Source: Ignelater luminosus
Taxonomy: Eukaryota > Arthropoda > Insecta > Coleoptera > Elateridae
Direction: 5' to 3'
Length of the DNA stretch: 64,000 nucleotides
NCBI GenBank assembly: GCA_011009095.1
Contig: VTPC01091051.1
Location: 62,001 to 126,000 of the forward strand
Program-made: the position numbers and the translations under genes
Part shown: piece by piece, positions 26,701 to 40,900 of the stretch
Layout: each line of letters opens with the position of its first letter
Numbering within the stretch: position 1 is the first letter of the stretch
Notes under the pieces: model-generated
Told to the model about the DNA's origin: nothing
The model's database searches: none
What the model saw: only the letters and a program-made list of their open reading frames with translations

Positions 26701-29700
26701 TTAACAAAAAAAAGGGACTTCTACCCTAAAAAATCAGGGTCAAGATTACTGTGTGAAATTTTGTATTTTCTGCTTTTTTTAAAGAACTTACCCCTAAAAA
26801 CCAAGGGTTGATGACAATAGAAAATACTACAGATTAAGCTGGTGTCGGTTTTTTACGTTATTTTTTGCGAAACCTTGTAAAACGATACCTCTATTAACAA
26901 GTTTTAACGTTGCTTGATTCCATCCTCTTTTGAAATAAACCTACTTCTCTTTAGAAAACGAGAAAGAAACTGCAGCTTGTACACGCATCTTGTTCAAAAA
27001 AAAGGGTGAGTTAGATGCTAAATTGAGCAATTTTTCACCGGGTTACGGAAAAGGAATCCTATTGTTTAGACAGCGAATTTCTGACCTGCTTTCAACTTAA
27101 AGAGCCGTTTAGTAAGGGTTGTTATGAGGGTATTAAATCTATATTTTGATTCGGGTTTTTAAGATGTGTGTGAAATTTTTTTCAAGTTGAAGAATTTTTA
27201 ATTCTTCCGTTAAATTTACTGTGACATACTTTAAGTGTTTAACATTTAATTTAAAAATTTAAATAACATAATTTAAATTTGTAATTTAAAAAAAAGGCCA
27301 TTATACTTTTTTAATCGTGATTTAAATCGCATTTAAATCAAGTTTAATTTAAATCTGACTACTTTTAAATCTACTACTATAACGTTTTAATGTTAAGTAA
27401 AAATAACTGCCCACCTTGATATAATAAGTTTCGTGAATTACGAGTTGACAAATTTATATTTTTTGTGTGAGAGAAGAATTATGTTTAGAAAAAAATTCCG
27501 TATAAAGAGAATTAACCTCGAAGACTTCAAAAGGAATGAATGAATGAATGAATATATTAATTATTGAATTTTGTGTATACAAAAAATTGTTCCCATCAAT
27601 TTATTAAAAAGTAAAAAAAGAATTGGGACTTGTATTTTGTATGTATACAAGACAAGCATTGATTATTAACTATTTGTTGAAGTTAAAGAGATATAGACAA
27701 GCGGGTTATTCCCATTCAAGTGTCAAAATTAACATTAATATGACATTCACCTTCTATGAAAAAAAAAAAGAAAGAAAAACACAATATACTGAAAGCAGTA
27801 TAGGATATTTTATTCTACTATAGTAAGTTATTGTTGTATACGACAGCAACGCATGCAGTGCGTTTGCATAAAACACAGAAATAATTAAATTCTTAAGCGA
27901 TTATCACGCCCACATGAACATGAAAGCAATAATTGCTTGATTATGTAGGTTTGATGGTGAGCTAATGTAATTTTTCACACAAAAAAAGGAAAAAAATTAC
28001 TTCATAATCTGTTATTTCAAAATCAAACACATAAGAAAAATTCTGTTGGATGCCTAATGTTCCTTTTTTTTGAATGAATAACTCTTAATGAAATGTTCTC
28101 TTGAAAATACCATAATTTCAAATGTTCCAGGACAATGAATAATTAATTCTGTTTAATAGACAGATTGTACAACAAAATCCAAGCAAGTAAAATTTGCAGT
28201 AATCAATAAACCGCCTTCCTATCTTCGACCTTCGCCTAACAAACTATTAATTACGAAAACTTTTATAATAAATATTTTAATTAATTCGTTTAGATGCAGA
28301 AAAAAAATTAAATGAACATCTTGTATGTTTATTTACATTTGAGGACTCGAGATTAAAATATTCTTTATGTTTTGTTTATATTTTTGATAAGCACGAATTA
28401 GATTTTTCTAATTTCAATCAAATCACTTCCTTGAGAAATTTAATTAATTGAAGATTCAAATTTAATTAAGTACTTTGCCGATAAAACAATAAATAATATG
28501 GAATTACGTCATTTGGAAATAGAAAGAAGAGAAATTAACGTCGTTGAAATAGGTTATGGAGGATCAAATTTCAGTTAATTTAAAAAATAGAAATCAATTG
28601 AAATTAATCAAAAATAAAATTTAAAAGTTCAATGGGTTCAATCTAACTAAAACTTAGCTAATGCTAAACAAATAAAAATTAAAAATAAATTTCAAAGTCC
28701 AATGATGATTCTTGATTGCACTACAGAACTGACGTTCTCTAACTGTACATTATGTTATAAAAGGAAACAATATAAAAGAGGAATTCTAATCAAAACTACT
28801 GTATAGCATCATAGTTAGCTTTTTCCCCCATGGATAAAAAACAATTAAAATTATAAACAAATTTTTATCTATAGAATAATTTAAAAATCTCACAAACTTC
28901 TAAATTTAAAACAGAGCTCTGAAAAAAATCTTGAGTTGTAGGAATCATAACTACGACAAACTGTGGTTAAGAATCTTCTTTTACAGAATAATGTAGAAAA
29001 TAAGCAGAATACAATCTAATTACATAAAATTGCTTTATGGATTCAAAGATGTGGAGACATGACAGAAACTGTACAAAGAATTATAAACACGAATTTGTGT
29101 CTGTCTCAAAAGAAGTTGGCTCATTTGGTGGGTTAAATAAATGCCCAGCGTCAAAATTAAAACCTTGATTAAAATCAACTGAAATTGTTAAGGTGGCTCG
29201 CATATCTAAAGTACCTGCTATGAGTACATTTGGCCAATAAGACAATAGTATTGATTGCGTTTTCAATGATTTAATACACCTTGTGTTCTTCCTCGAACAC
29301 TTTCAGTTATTTCGAGTCGATTCTAAAACAGTAATTGCTCTCCTGTTATGCTTTAATTTTATCACAAAAATCTTCTTTTGCAAATATATTCGCTTCTGGG
29401 TGATGTCGTCAGGTTGCCGCCACTAGGTAGCAGTCTACAGTAAAGCCAAGCTTATTTCAGAACACGGAAAACAAAATGTCAAAATGGATGCTCTATTTAG
29501 AAGTTGATCTCCAAAACACACAGTTGATATTATTGAAGCGATACTATACATTTGTGCTCTTCATTACTCGAGTTCTCTCTTACAGACAGACCGAAAGCAC
29601 TGAAGGATTTAGTAACAACATTGCTTTACGTTTATTAAACCAACTTTGGACTGCGGAAGCCGTCATCTATCTAGGACTATAAAAACATTGCTTCTGTTAA

Positions 29701-30737
29701 AAGAGTAGCAAATATGACTTAGTCGTATTAGAAAGAATAAAAGTTGGTGAAGCCTGTAGTAGTTGTACAGAAAATCTAAATTTTTGGGGAAGCGTTAAAT
29801 GAGTGGTGAAAAGACTAGCTTTAATCATCTTATTTGCTTAACAGCAGATAGAATAGAATAGCTAAAAAAACGGGACGACATAGAAAGAACAAAACTTTAG
29901 CGGATTAATGACGGGAACGAAGAGTTCGGTGTTAGCATTTCAGTTGCAGAAGATTCAACATAAAGAACTATCTACAATTTCCAAAATTTAAATACTTGCA
30001 AGACAAATCGTTTCATTTACACAGCCTTTCTATGTATACTAAAATTGATTCAGACATACGAAATGATTTAGCAGTTAGGAAACGCCATAATGTGGTAAAA
30101 ACTCAAGAGCCTTGGGATTTTTTGCTTATATACTTATTTACTAATCTCTCTTAGTAATTCCTTACAATGTAAGTACTAAGTAGTCTATACAATTGAATGC
30201 ATTAAAAATTCTTCACCCACATTAGGCGAGCTTTGGTTCAACCAAGATCATAAAGCATAAAAAGCTCAAGTGAAAGAAGTAGTTGTGTATCTGAAATAAC
30301 TTCTTTCTAGATATCATAAAACACCAAACAAAGTGGAAATATTCAAAGACCTGAGACAATCATGTCTAAAAATTTTCAGAATTGCAAGAAAAAAGTCTTT
30401 TGAATGAAACATGAAAAGAAACATCAGAAAATATAACACTCATTTTAGAGTTTATGAAGATTCCAGTTAAAATTGAAAGCTGAGAGCATAAATATTTCAT
30501 TAGAAAATTCAAATTATTATCTTTCTAGGTACTGCATTTACTTAGTTACGTATTTAGAATTCTAAGTGAGTCACATTTCCACACGTACGTTCAAACCATT
30601 TAAAGTGCAATTTGTCCTTCATGAAATTTTAGTCAATTTGAAATAGAGTTACTTTTAGTACTTTGTAATGATTTTGGAATTATCATAGGATTAAAGGATG
30701 TTAGAATTTATCAACAGTGATACTAATAATGTAAGTT
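23761..30737. other. AT-rich non-coding DNA with short microsatellites
   Basis: Holds a TTA run (about 25787-25800), (GAAT)5 at 27534-27553, and dense TTAATTAATT words at 24250-25230 and 28230-28640. The segment 26570-26830 contains two diverged units of form TACCCTAAAAA...CAGGGT. The minus-strand frame 29081-29266 and the plus-strand frames 25433-25771 and 29476-29682 are unsupported. Confidence 0.45.
27534..27553. repeat. (GAAT)5 microsatellite
   Basis: Five uninterrupted GAAT units. Confidence 0.95.
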
Positions 30738-30743
30738 ACTCAC
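30738..30743 (-). other. splice donor of exon 2 (GTGAGT)
   Basis: GTGAGT follows ...TTTAGTAGTG on the minus strand and matches the consensus donor. Translation past it meets a stop within three codons, as expected for intron sequence. It shows that the gene continues to the left, toward lower coordinates. Confidence 0.75.
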
Positions 30744-31418
30744 CACTACTAAAAGCTGCTATTGGAAGTTGTCTCGAAATAGATTCAGCCACCTCCGAAG
30801 TCAATCCATATATACCCAACAACTCTCTCATCGTATTAACAGCGTACTCCCTCATTTCTGAAACCTGCCCATGGGTTAATCCTGTTTCCGAAACGTGAGG
30901 TTTTGATAAATTATGTATAGAAAAACTAGAAGGAATTTTGTTATCGTTATCAGATGAATTACCATCATCGTTATCGGCAACCTCAGTCTCAATATCATTT
31001 TCTGTCAGATAATTTTCCGTCGTATCGTTCTCCGTAAATTCTTCCGAATCATCAGAAGCCGAATCTGAATCGTTCGTTTTGCTTAAATCCATCGGCGAAT
31101 GCCTAGGATCAACAACAACCTTTCTTGTCGATAATGTTTTCCGTCGTCTGACATTTTTTAAATTATTATTATTGCTAAATTCCGATAAATTTAAAACTTC
31201 ATTGTTGTCCGAATCCGAATACGCTAAATTCGTGCAACGAGGTTTGAAATTTTTCCTTTTGTTTCGTTTCGGAATATCATCTTTTGGTAATGATTGGAAA
31301 ACATTTTCGGGCTCCGAATCACTCGAATCGACGACATTCGAACCGAAAACTGGTGCGTTTCGGTATCGATTGTATTCCGTCTCTGAGTTTTCTGCAGCCA
31401 TTTTGGCTGCCACTTGAT
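30744..31418 (-). CDS. cas: castor-like gene, exon 2 (N-terminal regulatory part of a CASZ1/Castor zinc-finger transcription factor)
   Basis: This 675-nt internal exon is bounded on the minus strand by the acceptor TTTTTTGTTCCAG and the donor GTG/GTGAGT. Read on from exon 1 it is open for its whole length and ends in phase 1 at residue 243; reading past the donor gives only Gly-Glu-stop. Counting from the preferred Met, the product shows basic tracts at about 68-79 (PKRNKRKNFKPR) and 106-118, PMDLS at 127-131 (the PxDLS form bound by CtBP corepressors), a Ser/Asp/Glu/Asn-rich tract at about 133-180, and a predicted helical segment at about 204-238 containing MREYAVNTMRELLGIYG. That last segment resembles, from memory, the CASZ1 stretch around RDYAASTMTEFLGMFG. 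Known family members continue with KYEEYI-like motifs and unusual C2H2 zinc fingers. Neither is visible here, so the exon is only the N-terminal part. A Met in good context (CAAAATGG, residue 25) could serve as an alternative start. An unrecognised nuclear protein is the alternative identity. Confidence 0.75.
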
Positions 31419-34400
31419 CTGGAACAAAAAAGAGAAAAATATATATATTTAAATATCTATTTATTGCAATTATTAATATTTTATGTTTGTAAATAACAGA
31501 TGTACGGGTAATAATATTTAAAGAATTCAAAAGATGAGTATTTGAAATTAACAGATGGGTTGATTGGCGTCAACGGGTCATAGTACAATAACAATTTAGA
31601 GCTGTAATTACGTAAATTAAAATGTTGACGGGACAGGTGTACAAATCCACATCGTAAAAATCAGAAATAATATTTATAACAATAATTTTTAATGAACGTA
31701 ATTCCGGTTCAAATTTTATTATTTTTAAGTTTAATTTGATTTTATCAGAGCACTTCTGTCATCGTTCGCCTTGAATATTAAGATGTTGAAGTTTTTAAAT
31801 AAATTCAGAAGAGTTATTAATGAGACAATTTATAATTTAAATAAATAAAGTCAGAGATTCCTTATAGAAGGAAGGTCAATTAAAAGTAAAACGTTACTGG
31901 AAGCGTACATTAAGATTTAATTTATCCTAAAGGCAACAGAAAAGATAAATCATTGAGAATTGTACAAAATCATCGCGTTTTAACAGATCAAGGTAAAAGG
32001 TTGTTTCAATTAAGCTTATTAATAAGCATGAATAGAATAGCAAAACTCAATCGGTTAATAAAATTCTATTTCTGCGGCACAGTTACCATCATGACTGTTA
32101 CATACAAGCTGTCCAAAAATCTTCAGAGTTTATAGTTTCACAATGTTTATTTACATCAAGTTAAAATAAGACAAATTCACCCATTTAAACGCAAACTGAA
32201 TAACATCAATGAATGATTGGTAATACTAACTAATTTACAATGGTCTTTGGTCTCGCGAAATTCTAGTTTTCATGAATCATCATCAGACAATTTACTAAAT
32301 TAACTATAACGTCAAGAAATATGCTAACTTGAGAGAGTACTCATGAAGAACACTAGGATCCAGAAACCCAGAAGACAGTATTTGGTAAGTTTTGGTGTTG
32401 ACATATTCAGTCTTGGCATGGATCCTGTTAAATAACCCAAGTCTTGATCTTGATTGTCAAAGCGCAATATCAAAGCAAAAACAAAATTAGTTAATTTCAG
32501 CCTTTGCCAATCACTAGTAGTATTACTACACACTGTTTTTCTGTTTTGTAACCAATCCATACATAATTAGTTTGGTGCATTTACCAAAATTATTATTATC
32601 CTCTTTCCCATTGCTGTGGTTATGCGTTCACCCAATCCAATATAACATAACTAGATAGCCTAAATCAGCAATGTGTCTGATAAATTTTGACTAATTCTAA
32701 AAATGTAAAAACTAAAACAGTCCTTAACAAATAGTATTGAGATACTGGAAGATACAATTATTTTAGCGGGAGTAGCTTTTGCTGAACGTAAACAAAATAT
32801 AGTACCTTAATAATAATAAATTTTACCAAAAGACTAAATCACCGAATATGCTAATGGAGTGATAATTCAGAAAATCTGCGAACAAGGCAGGTCGGTATGT
32901 ACAAAAAGGAAAAAATACGATTCTGTTTTATGTTACACCTACAATCATGTCGTTCATATGTAAATATAAACACCACAAAATTGGAAGTTATAAAAACAAA
33001 ATGCAACTTGAAATAACAGTGGCCAACGGAAGAACTGTTACACAATCCAAAAGTAAAAGGCGCAAAAGGAAATAGCAAAAATAAGTGTCCTTACAAGATG
33101 TAGGAATGCTGTCCTTAAAATATTTCAACTTTAGTCAAATTTCTCAACAGATACTCATCAAAATGGAATTCTCAATCAAATTACGTACCCACCCACAGCA
33201 CACCAAAAATATATTTGAAGATTTAAATTTTATATTTTTATTTTTACTTTGAAAGCAAAGAGTTTTCCAATCTCATTCGACGTATAGCAGCAATTTAACG
33301 CTTACAAAGTTTAAAAAGTCGATGAGTAATTGAGTTTTTGTGGCTTTCCATAAATGGCGTGTTAATTTAGTGCTTAAAAATTTAAATTGTACACAAATTG
33401 TGTTGAATTTCAATACCTGGTAGCTCTTGGTAATCTTATACCGTTTAGGATTTTTGATTTACAACAAAGTGAAATTCGTTTTATAAAAATCATTAGTTAT
33501 ACGAGTTGTCTAGAGCACGCCATATAAGAAATAAGAAAATCAAGATTTGATGTTTTTAAATTAAAAATTTCATACAGGATTTAAAATCAAAAAAGGAAAA
33601 GAAACCCAATGCAAAAACATGATTTGAGATACAAAACCTTTTTTTCAAATAATTATTTTGAAATGTAATCCTCCTACATCACATCCGCCTATTTATTATT
33701 GTGAATTAATGTAAAACAATTTAAAGTAACAAAATGCTTGTTTTATCACAGAAAAAGGAAAACAGAGATATATGTAAATTAATATCCAACGATAATTAGT
33801 GATTAATCATTTACGTGTTGTATATAAACTTGCAATAAAAATTACATGTTTCCTAAGGGGAAATAAAAAAAAAGCCAGACTCGAAAAATTTGTTAAGAGA
33901 CAAAAACGGGATGTCTTTAAAAAGTTAAAGAAAGGCGATTTAAAATATTTTCAGTTCCCGTATTCTAAGAAATGAAAATTTAATTGTGCCCGACAAATTC
34001 CGTCCACTTTTTATTATTTTTGTAAAAGTCTCACGTCTGAATTTATTTACAGAAATATTTAAGTAAAAAGTAACGCAGACTGGGATGAATTTTGACAGCC
34101 GAAAAAACAAATTGTTCGATCTAAGCAGAAAACCATGTTTGTGTTTCATTTTAGTACGCAAAATCTACGTAATGTCTAAAAATTTTACCTCGTTAGCGCT
34201 TTTCTACACTTTGTAAATACATGTAAAATTGGTAAATGTAGACATAATTATAGTTAACGATAAAAAATAAACGCGGCAAATTATTCTTAATCATGAGAAG
34301 AAATCTTGTTTATGTTGAGTACGTCAAATGTTTGCCTAGAAATGGAAGAATGTGTTGTAATTAAATACAAAAAGGAGTTTAAAGTTTCCTTGTTTATACT

Positions 34401-37400
34401 TAAGGTGAAGCTTTATTACTCTTTAATTTCGCTGGACGTTTAAATAATACATAATGAATTTTAATATTATTCTAAAGAGTTTTTAAACAGAGATAAAGAT
34501 GAATAATTTAATAATAAAATATGAAATTTAACACTTTTATGTTTATGGTTAATGCGCACTAATTTCAATTTGATTTAAATTGCATATTAATTATATAGCG
34601 ACATTAAAAAAGTTTTTATGTAAAAAAAAATATATAATTAGAAATCCATCCCACATGTTGTTTTTCCCAAACAATCAAAAACGTCGTTCTCTTAAAATTT
34701 TTCAACTGTTTATTGTCATAATTTTTGTAGATTTTTTTGTCTACTGTAATTAAAGAAATTAAAATAAATTGATTTCATCTTATATGGAAATCAAAATTTC
34801 TATTCAACAGAATAAAAAAAAGAAAAAATGGGTTCTTGGAAATACTAATTATGCAAATTTCTAATTTACCTACTTTTTCTAATTTGGAATGTTTTTAGTG
34901 GAACAATTTAGATCAATTTAAAAGAGAATAAAAGGTTTGCCTTATAGGCATGCTAAACAATTATAAAATTTCGTATTAGTTCCGGCTTTTATTATAACTG
35001 AACTGTTCCGCTTACGTTTTGAATAACAAATAGTACATAGATACTCCATATTACTAAATTTTACAGCTACTAATTAATATGATTCCAATTCGTATTTATG
35101 TTTTTCTTTTCTTTATATGTTTACTTTAACATTAGAAGCAAATATACTGTTCACGTGAAAGTTTGACAAATTCTTCGTTTTGGTTACACATAAAACTACA
35201 AATAAAATGAGATTTTAAATAAAATATAACCAAATGACTACTCTGAGTTGAAATAATTTTCTCCAGCGGTTTTTGGATGCTCCGAGCTACGTCTTTCTAA
35301 TTAAGTGATTTGAATTCAAATACTGTACTTGAGGAAGCTTAGATAAGCGCCGCTACTGAACGTAAGATTCTTGGTCATAGTTCCAACAATACTCGACAAT
35401 TTTTGAGAAACAATCATTTATAATTCGCAATAATTTCATTTTTCAGCATTTGTTTGTTTATCAAATCTGTTGAAAGGGCGAAGGAAAGCCGATACAATAA
35501 AGAACGGATTCTACCGATAAAAACCTTTTCAGGAAATTGCTCAAAGCAAAAACGCTAAACCCAAGTGACTTTCACCTTATTATAAAATGATTCATGCTTT
35601 TTGGGTCTTCCGAGAGAGTTGGACGCTATTTGTTACTATTAACAATTATCTTCCTTTCTCAAAACTCTATAAATTAAATACTGAATACTCGAATGTTTCT
35701 TGATTGGCGTTTCATTCCTTATACAACAAAAACAAGAAGTGAAGTATAATCATAGGATTCCAATAAAACCAGACTTCTGACTCAATTTTAAGCTAAAACC
35801 ATTTTGGTGAATCTGACTGAACAATGTTTGGAAAATAGTCTAATAAAGTAAGACTAACTCAAAATAGGGCACTGAAACTACAAACTGGTTAGCAAACTGA
35901 TTTGGCCTCTACCGGACTCCCGAATGACTTTTCTCGTTAATATTATTGCTGTCCAGCTAATGCCTTTAATTTAATCAAGGCAAAGAAAATGAAGTTCGAA
36001 CAACTGTGGCAGTAGCTAGTGTTTTTGACAAATGCAGGTTAGAATTACTCTGGAAATCTGCTTTAATGTATTAGTCAGTTTTTTTATAGATTCTAGTTTT
36101 CCAATTATGATTTGTAACGGACTTGACGCTCCCAAAGTCACTTAATTGTAAAAACTGACTTAGTCTAGATCCTTCAATTTAGTTACCATATAGACACTGT
36201 AAGGACATTAAATGTCACTCTTTCTTTTCTCAGGGATTAAGAAAACTTTAGGTTTGATTTCACTTAAACAGCTATCGCTAAACAGAACTCAGTGTTGGAT
36301 CTTGTGTTGACTTAATTAATATTTAGCAAAGAGATACTTCTGCATTTACTCAGTCAAAACTTCTTCTGTCTATGCTGTAAAGATGCGCCTACATTAAGAA
36401 CACGCACAAACGTTTGTGAGCGCTACTATAACTATTTATATGCTACTGCGAACAAAAAAAAAGGAGGGGAAAATTTTTTCTTTGTGGTTACTTGCTCTGA
36501 TAAAAGGACAGACAGCGGTTCGCATTTGCTTCCACCGAAGTAGTCAAGATTCATCCAAATCATCAACAGGATTATGTGTAACTTGGACGCAGACTTTTAC
36601 TCAAAACTGGATGCCAATGCTGTCGGCACTTTATATTCTCTATTGCAACGTAAAGATTGCTCAGTTCAACTAATTTGTTTGTTTTTGGAAATTAACGTTA
36701 AAATTAAATCTTCGATATTAGTAAATAAACTTTTTCTGTTTTACAAATAACAGCCATTAACAAAGTGTAGTCGTAACTTCACCTAACTCTAGATCAACAT
36801 ACATCGAATACGCTCACTATTCATTGATAGTTTGCGTGATAGTTCAGTGTTGTCACTATAAAGCCAATAGTGTCAACATTTACTGCATTATTTAAATTCT
36901 TTAGGATAAAGAAGCAAATTAGAAATCACCAAAAATGTATTAAAGTAGTTTTGGATATCGCCAAATTGAGAATCCTGGTTTGTGCTGAGGCGGACTCATG
37001 ATTCGCTATGGCATATGGTTCGTCAGTAAATAAAGGTGTCGAATATGGCTTGTTACATGCCATATCTCGTAATGTGGGAATGAAGTTATGGTAAAAGGGG
37101 GAAGGCCAAAGTTTGTTTTCATATTTTATAGACAGTTTTGTCTCGTTTAGATTCGTACAATCTTTTCCATCACAAAATATAAAATTGAAATAAATAATTT
37201 TCAATTTGCAACACAACTTTTGGGTACCAACTGCAGACAAATTATGACTGCTAAACTACTAGCTACCTGTAATAAAACTGAACTAATTATTATTATTGTT
37301 TTACTAGTAACTTAATTTTGACTCGCAGTAGCAAAAGCTAGTAGTCTCATTAGTTCTGTAAATCACTGTTTTCAGTAAAGACTTTCATGAGTCACGACGT

Positions 37401-37983
37401 TTCAGTAACACGTTTATTATTATCATTGTAAATGACCGCAGTACATACGGAATTTGCTTTTTTCGATTTCTCATTGTCAATAAATATCTGTCTGCTACAC
37501 TGCTCGCCGTTGTGTGCATTTCCTTCAGACTTTCCGAATCGATACACATCGTAGAGACGCGAGTTGACTCACGCCGTGTAAAAGAAATGGCCGAATTGTG
37601 CTCGGTAGGTCCGTAAACTGGCCAACTGACTCATAACAAACTCCTTCGACTTGCGTTCTTCATCTGCGATCACCAACCGGTGTCCAACGAACCAAGAGTA
37701 ACAAACGAGTATCAACATAAGGACAACCCTGTAATAACGGCGCGTGACTCGTAATAGCTTGCAATGTCATTACAGTTTGAGAGATTTTGGATTTCCTGTT
37801 AATGTACTAACAGCTCTTTGATTACGTTATTTGATATAGTATGCTGAACAACACCTTGATAAAGATTAATCCTTTTGCCATGTAAAGAACTTACATTTTT
37901 TATTTTGGTTTAGATCTCTATGAGTTTCAGACAGATAAAAATTTGTAATCTGCACCTTTAACGGCTATCCGAGACTTGAGGCA

Positions 37984-37993
37984 NNNNNNNNNN
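37984..37993. other. assembly gap (10 N)
   Basis: Ten N bases, inside castor-like intron 1. The true gap size is unknown because a fixed short run is often a placeholder. Confidence 1.
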
Positions 37994-40900
37994 TATTCCT
38001 TTGGGAGGTAATGCCATCTCAAAGGAAGAGTCTATTAGGTTCGGGCTGGAGCATCAAGATACGAATAAATTTAGTAGTGGCCTAAAAAACAATTAAACTA
38101 CAAGAAATTCTAAAACCTAGACTTTTTCGTCCAATAAAAACAAAAAGTTTTGTTCAGAGGTGAACACACAACTGACAATTTGGCGAATTGAAATCATCAG
38201 CTAACGTCTTTCCTTTGGCTTTAAATTTTATCAACTCCATAGAGTTTTTTTGCCGTCTTTTACTTTACGAAAAATCATTAAATACATAATAATGTTAGAA
38301 ACCACTGGAAGATGTAATTGAATAGGAAGATGCGAAAGATTAAACTTCTATGTATCAATGCTGAATACTACGGATCTTCACTTCTGGAGCAAGTTAACAT
38401 ACTTTGTCCTTGCTAAAATATCTATTTGCTGTTAGTATTGTGTTTACCTCTTTAAGAAGAGTTTTGCTTATTTTATTGTTTGCGCTTGCAACAACGCACG
38501 AAGATTTGGTGTGTTGGCTGCAAAACATTAGAAATGATTCTAAACAGCTCTGTTAGGCCCGCAGATCTAGTCTTTGTGTTTTGCTTACACTTCGAAAGAT
38601 ATTACATACAAAAATCCGCAAAACAATATATTATACGATGAAAGCAAACATTAAATTTGAATACGATTTGGAAATTAGTAGTTTTGGAAAGGTACAAACA
38701 GTTTTTGGTGTCGTCACTTCATTCCGGCAGAAAAAGTAGAGTTTGTACTACGTAGATTATTGTTTCCCTTAGTAGTCTATCAACCTTTGTTGACATCAGA
38801 GCGGCAACAGCTACTTCTGTTAGTAAACAAACAACTATCACTGATGACCATCTAAATTCCTCCCAAGTTGGTGTTTCGTTCAGAAATTTGGATAAGTATA
38901 CCCCTAAAAAAATCATGTTCCATGCTATAAACTTACTGAAGGTCTGTGTCTGTCTACACGGCCCTGATTTTCCATATTTTTTATTAATTAATATGTAACT
39001 ATCCTTTATTACTACAGTAAAATAAATAAAATACTGACAGAAACTGACCTTTCCGTTCACAAATCAACCACAATGATCAATTTACAAAATAATTCACACA
39101 ATAACATGTTATATGTAACATAAAATTATTAATGGGCTTGCCTATATTTTTATTGCGTGAATATTTTTACATAAAATAAATAATTTATATTCAAAGTCAA
39201 TTTAAAGTCAATTATATAATTTAATGATACTAAATTTATTTATGTATATTCATGTAAAAAAAAACTTCTATGAAATGTTTCAATAAAGAATTACAAAAAT
39301 TAGATCTTAAAACTCGTTTTAATTTTTGTAATAGACCATTTTATTGTTAATTTTAAAGCTAATTAGAATAAAATAACTTTAATTTTTTAAGTTTTTTTCT
39401 TTATTAGCAGAAATAGTTTCATTTTTTTTTCAAACGAGTTCACATTTTTTTTGTCATTGAGATTTGTATAAAGTTTATATCTGCTCTGCTATTTTTATTG
39501 TCTCTGTTAATAACATTAACTGTTAGAAAGTTTATTCTAATAAAAAACGAATAAACTTAAATAATTTTTGAGACAGTTATTTTCGTTTGGTTACTTAATG
39601 ATAAACAGGTTATGTTATGAATAAATGTGTTCATATTAAAATATAAAAAAAACAACAAAGGTCGGACTGTCACTTAAAACTCTGTCAAAGTGCGACCTAG
39701 CATTGTCTTTTCCTTTCAAGATAGGTACGGCTTTTAACTAACAACAAAAGGTTAGTGTATATGTATTTTTTTCTCAGTTAATTTATGCAAGTGGTGTGGT
39801 CCTACAATTGTTATTATTTGTCAACCTTTTCAAGTTTTGAAATTGAAAGAAAAGAATTGTATCAAAATTTAATTTTTTAGATTTGAGCTATTGTTCTAAA
39901 TGTTAAAAGTGGAGAACGTGCAATCAAAATTTCCGAGAAAAAAAGTAGACAAATTCTTATTTAATATTAAATTGTTTTAAATGGCAGAAAGATTTAACAA
40001 GAGGGTCAAGGTTCTTTTTTGTGGAGTCTATGCATCAAGGTATTGCTTTTATATAAGAGGCTATACATACATCTCTTAGTTCTGATCACTGATAGTGTAT
40101 TAATAGACTGTGAGTGCGGAATCAAACAAATTCCATTTCACTAGTTTTTCGAATGACGTTCTTCCATCTAAGATTATGATTAAGTTATTGTAAAGAGGAT
40201 ATGATGAGATTTAAGAATATCAGCCACAACTGGCTCAAAACTTTGTGCAAGTCACCATCATCTGCAGCGTTTCCAATCTTAAGCTAGAACTTGTTATGAT
40301 CAAAATTCCGTAGGCTAATCTGGTATTTTACGGTTTCTTAATAGAAACATATTTACCTGAATTATATTCTGGAGGATTACCTTAAATTTTTACACTGAGA
40401 CTTGACTTGGTTAAACTGTGAATCACTCTGATTGTTAGAAAAGGAGAACTAGAAAAAGCTGAAAAGATGAGTTTTGGAAATCGCAATACACTTCAGAATT
40501 TTTAAAGCAATATCTAAGTCAGATTTAACAGAATTCTTAAGAATTCTGTGGATATAACCTCCGCAGGTTTTATAAGCAAGTTTGTATTAGGTTTCACCAA
40601 AATGCTTTTCCCAGGATACATTCAATTGGAGTCGATTTTCCACCTTCATTCCTTCCGTTTACATATATGAGAATTAATGTCCAAGCTAATATTATGCTCA
40701 GCAAAGTTCATCAAAAGTCGTGAGCGATTTGTCCATCTCAATCTCAAAACTGTTATCACAGAAAACGAGCCATTTCTAGTAGATCTAGTTTGTCGTAACT
40801 ATAAAATTCAACTGCAGATTTCCATTCAAGCATGTTAATTAAAGAAATGGTTATTAATATTTAAAAGAGCAGTTTTGGCCCTTTCACTAGATTTTTAAAA

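Larger units (their letters stand above)
1..30737 (-). other. presumed castor-like intron 2, left part (at least 30.7 kb)
   Basis: Everything left of the exon-2 donor should be intron of the castor-like gene until the next acceptor. I searched the minus strand for KYEEYI-like and His-Tyr-His-Cys zinc-finger coding words and found none, so the downstream exons are probably outside the window. A short exon could still have been missed by eye. The hAT, palindromic and LINE-like elements lie in this stretch, as does the plus-strand island at 7653-7814. This extent is inference. Confidence 0.4.

Noticed and set aside
1-30737. Castor zinc-finger exons within the window
   Set aside because: No minus-strand stretch encoding KYEEYI-like or paired Cys/His finger motifs was found by eye, so none is claimed.
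31079-31417. 112-codon plus-strand open frame across castor-like exon 2
   Set aside because: It is the antisense shadow of the exon. The minus strand has matching splice borders and the CASZ1-like segment.
30736-31530. 264-codon minus-strand frame taken as a complete intronless gene
   Set aside because: Its first 37 codons are AT-rich intron sequence upstream of a clear acceptor, and its end reads through a consensus donor. The spliced model explains both.
38719-39060. 113-codon minus-strand frame as a membrane protein
   Set aside because: Open on both strands in part, no recognised family and no splice support. The hydrophobic appearance may be chance in AT-rich DNA.
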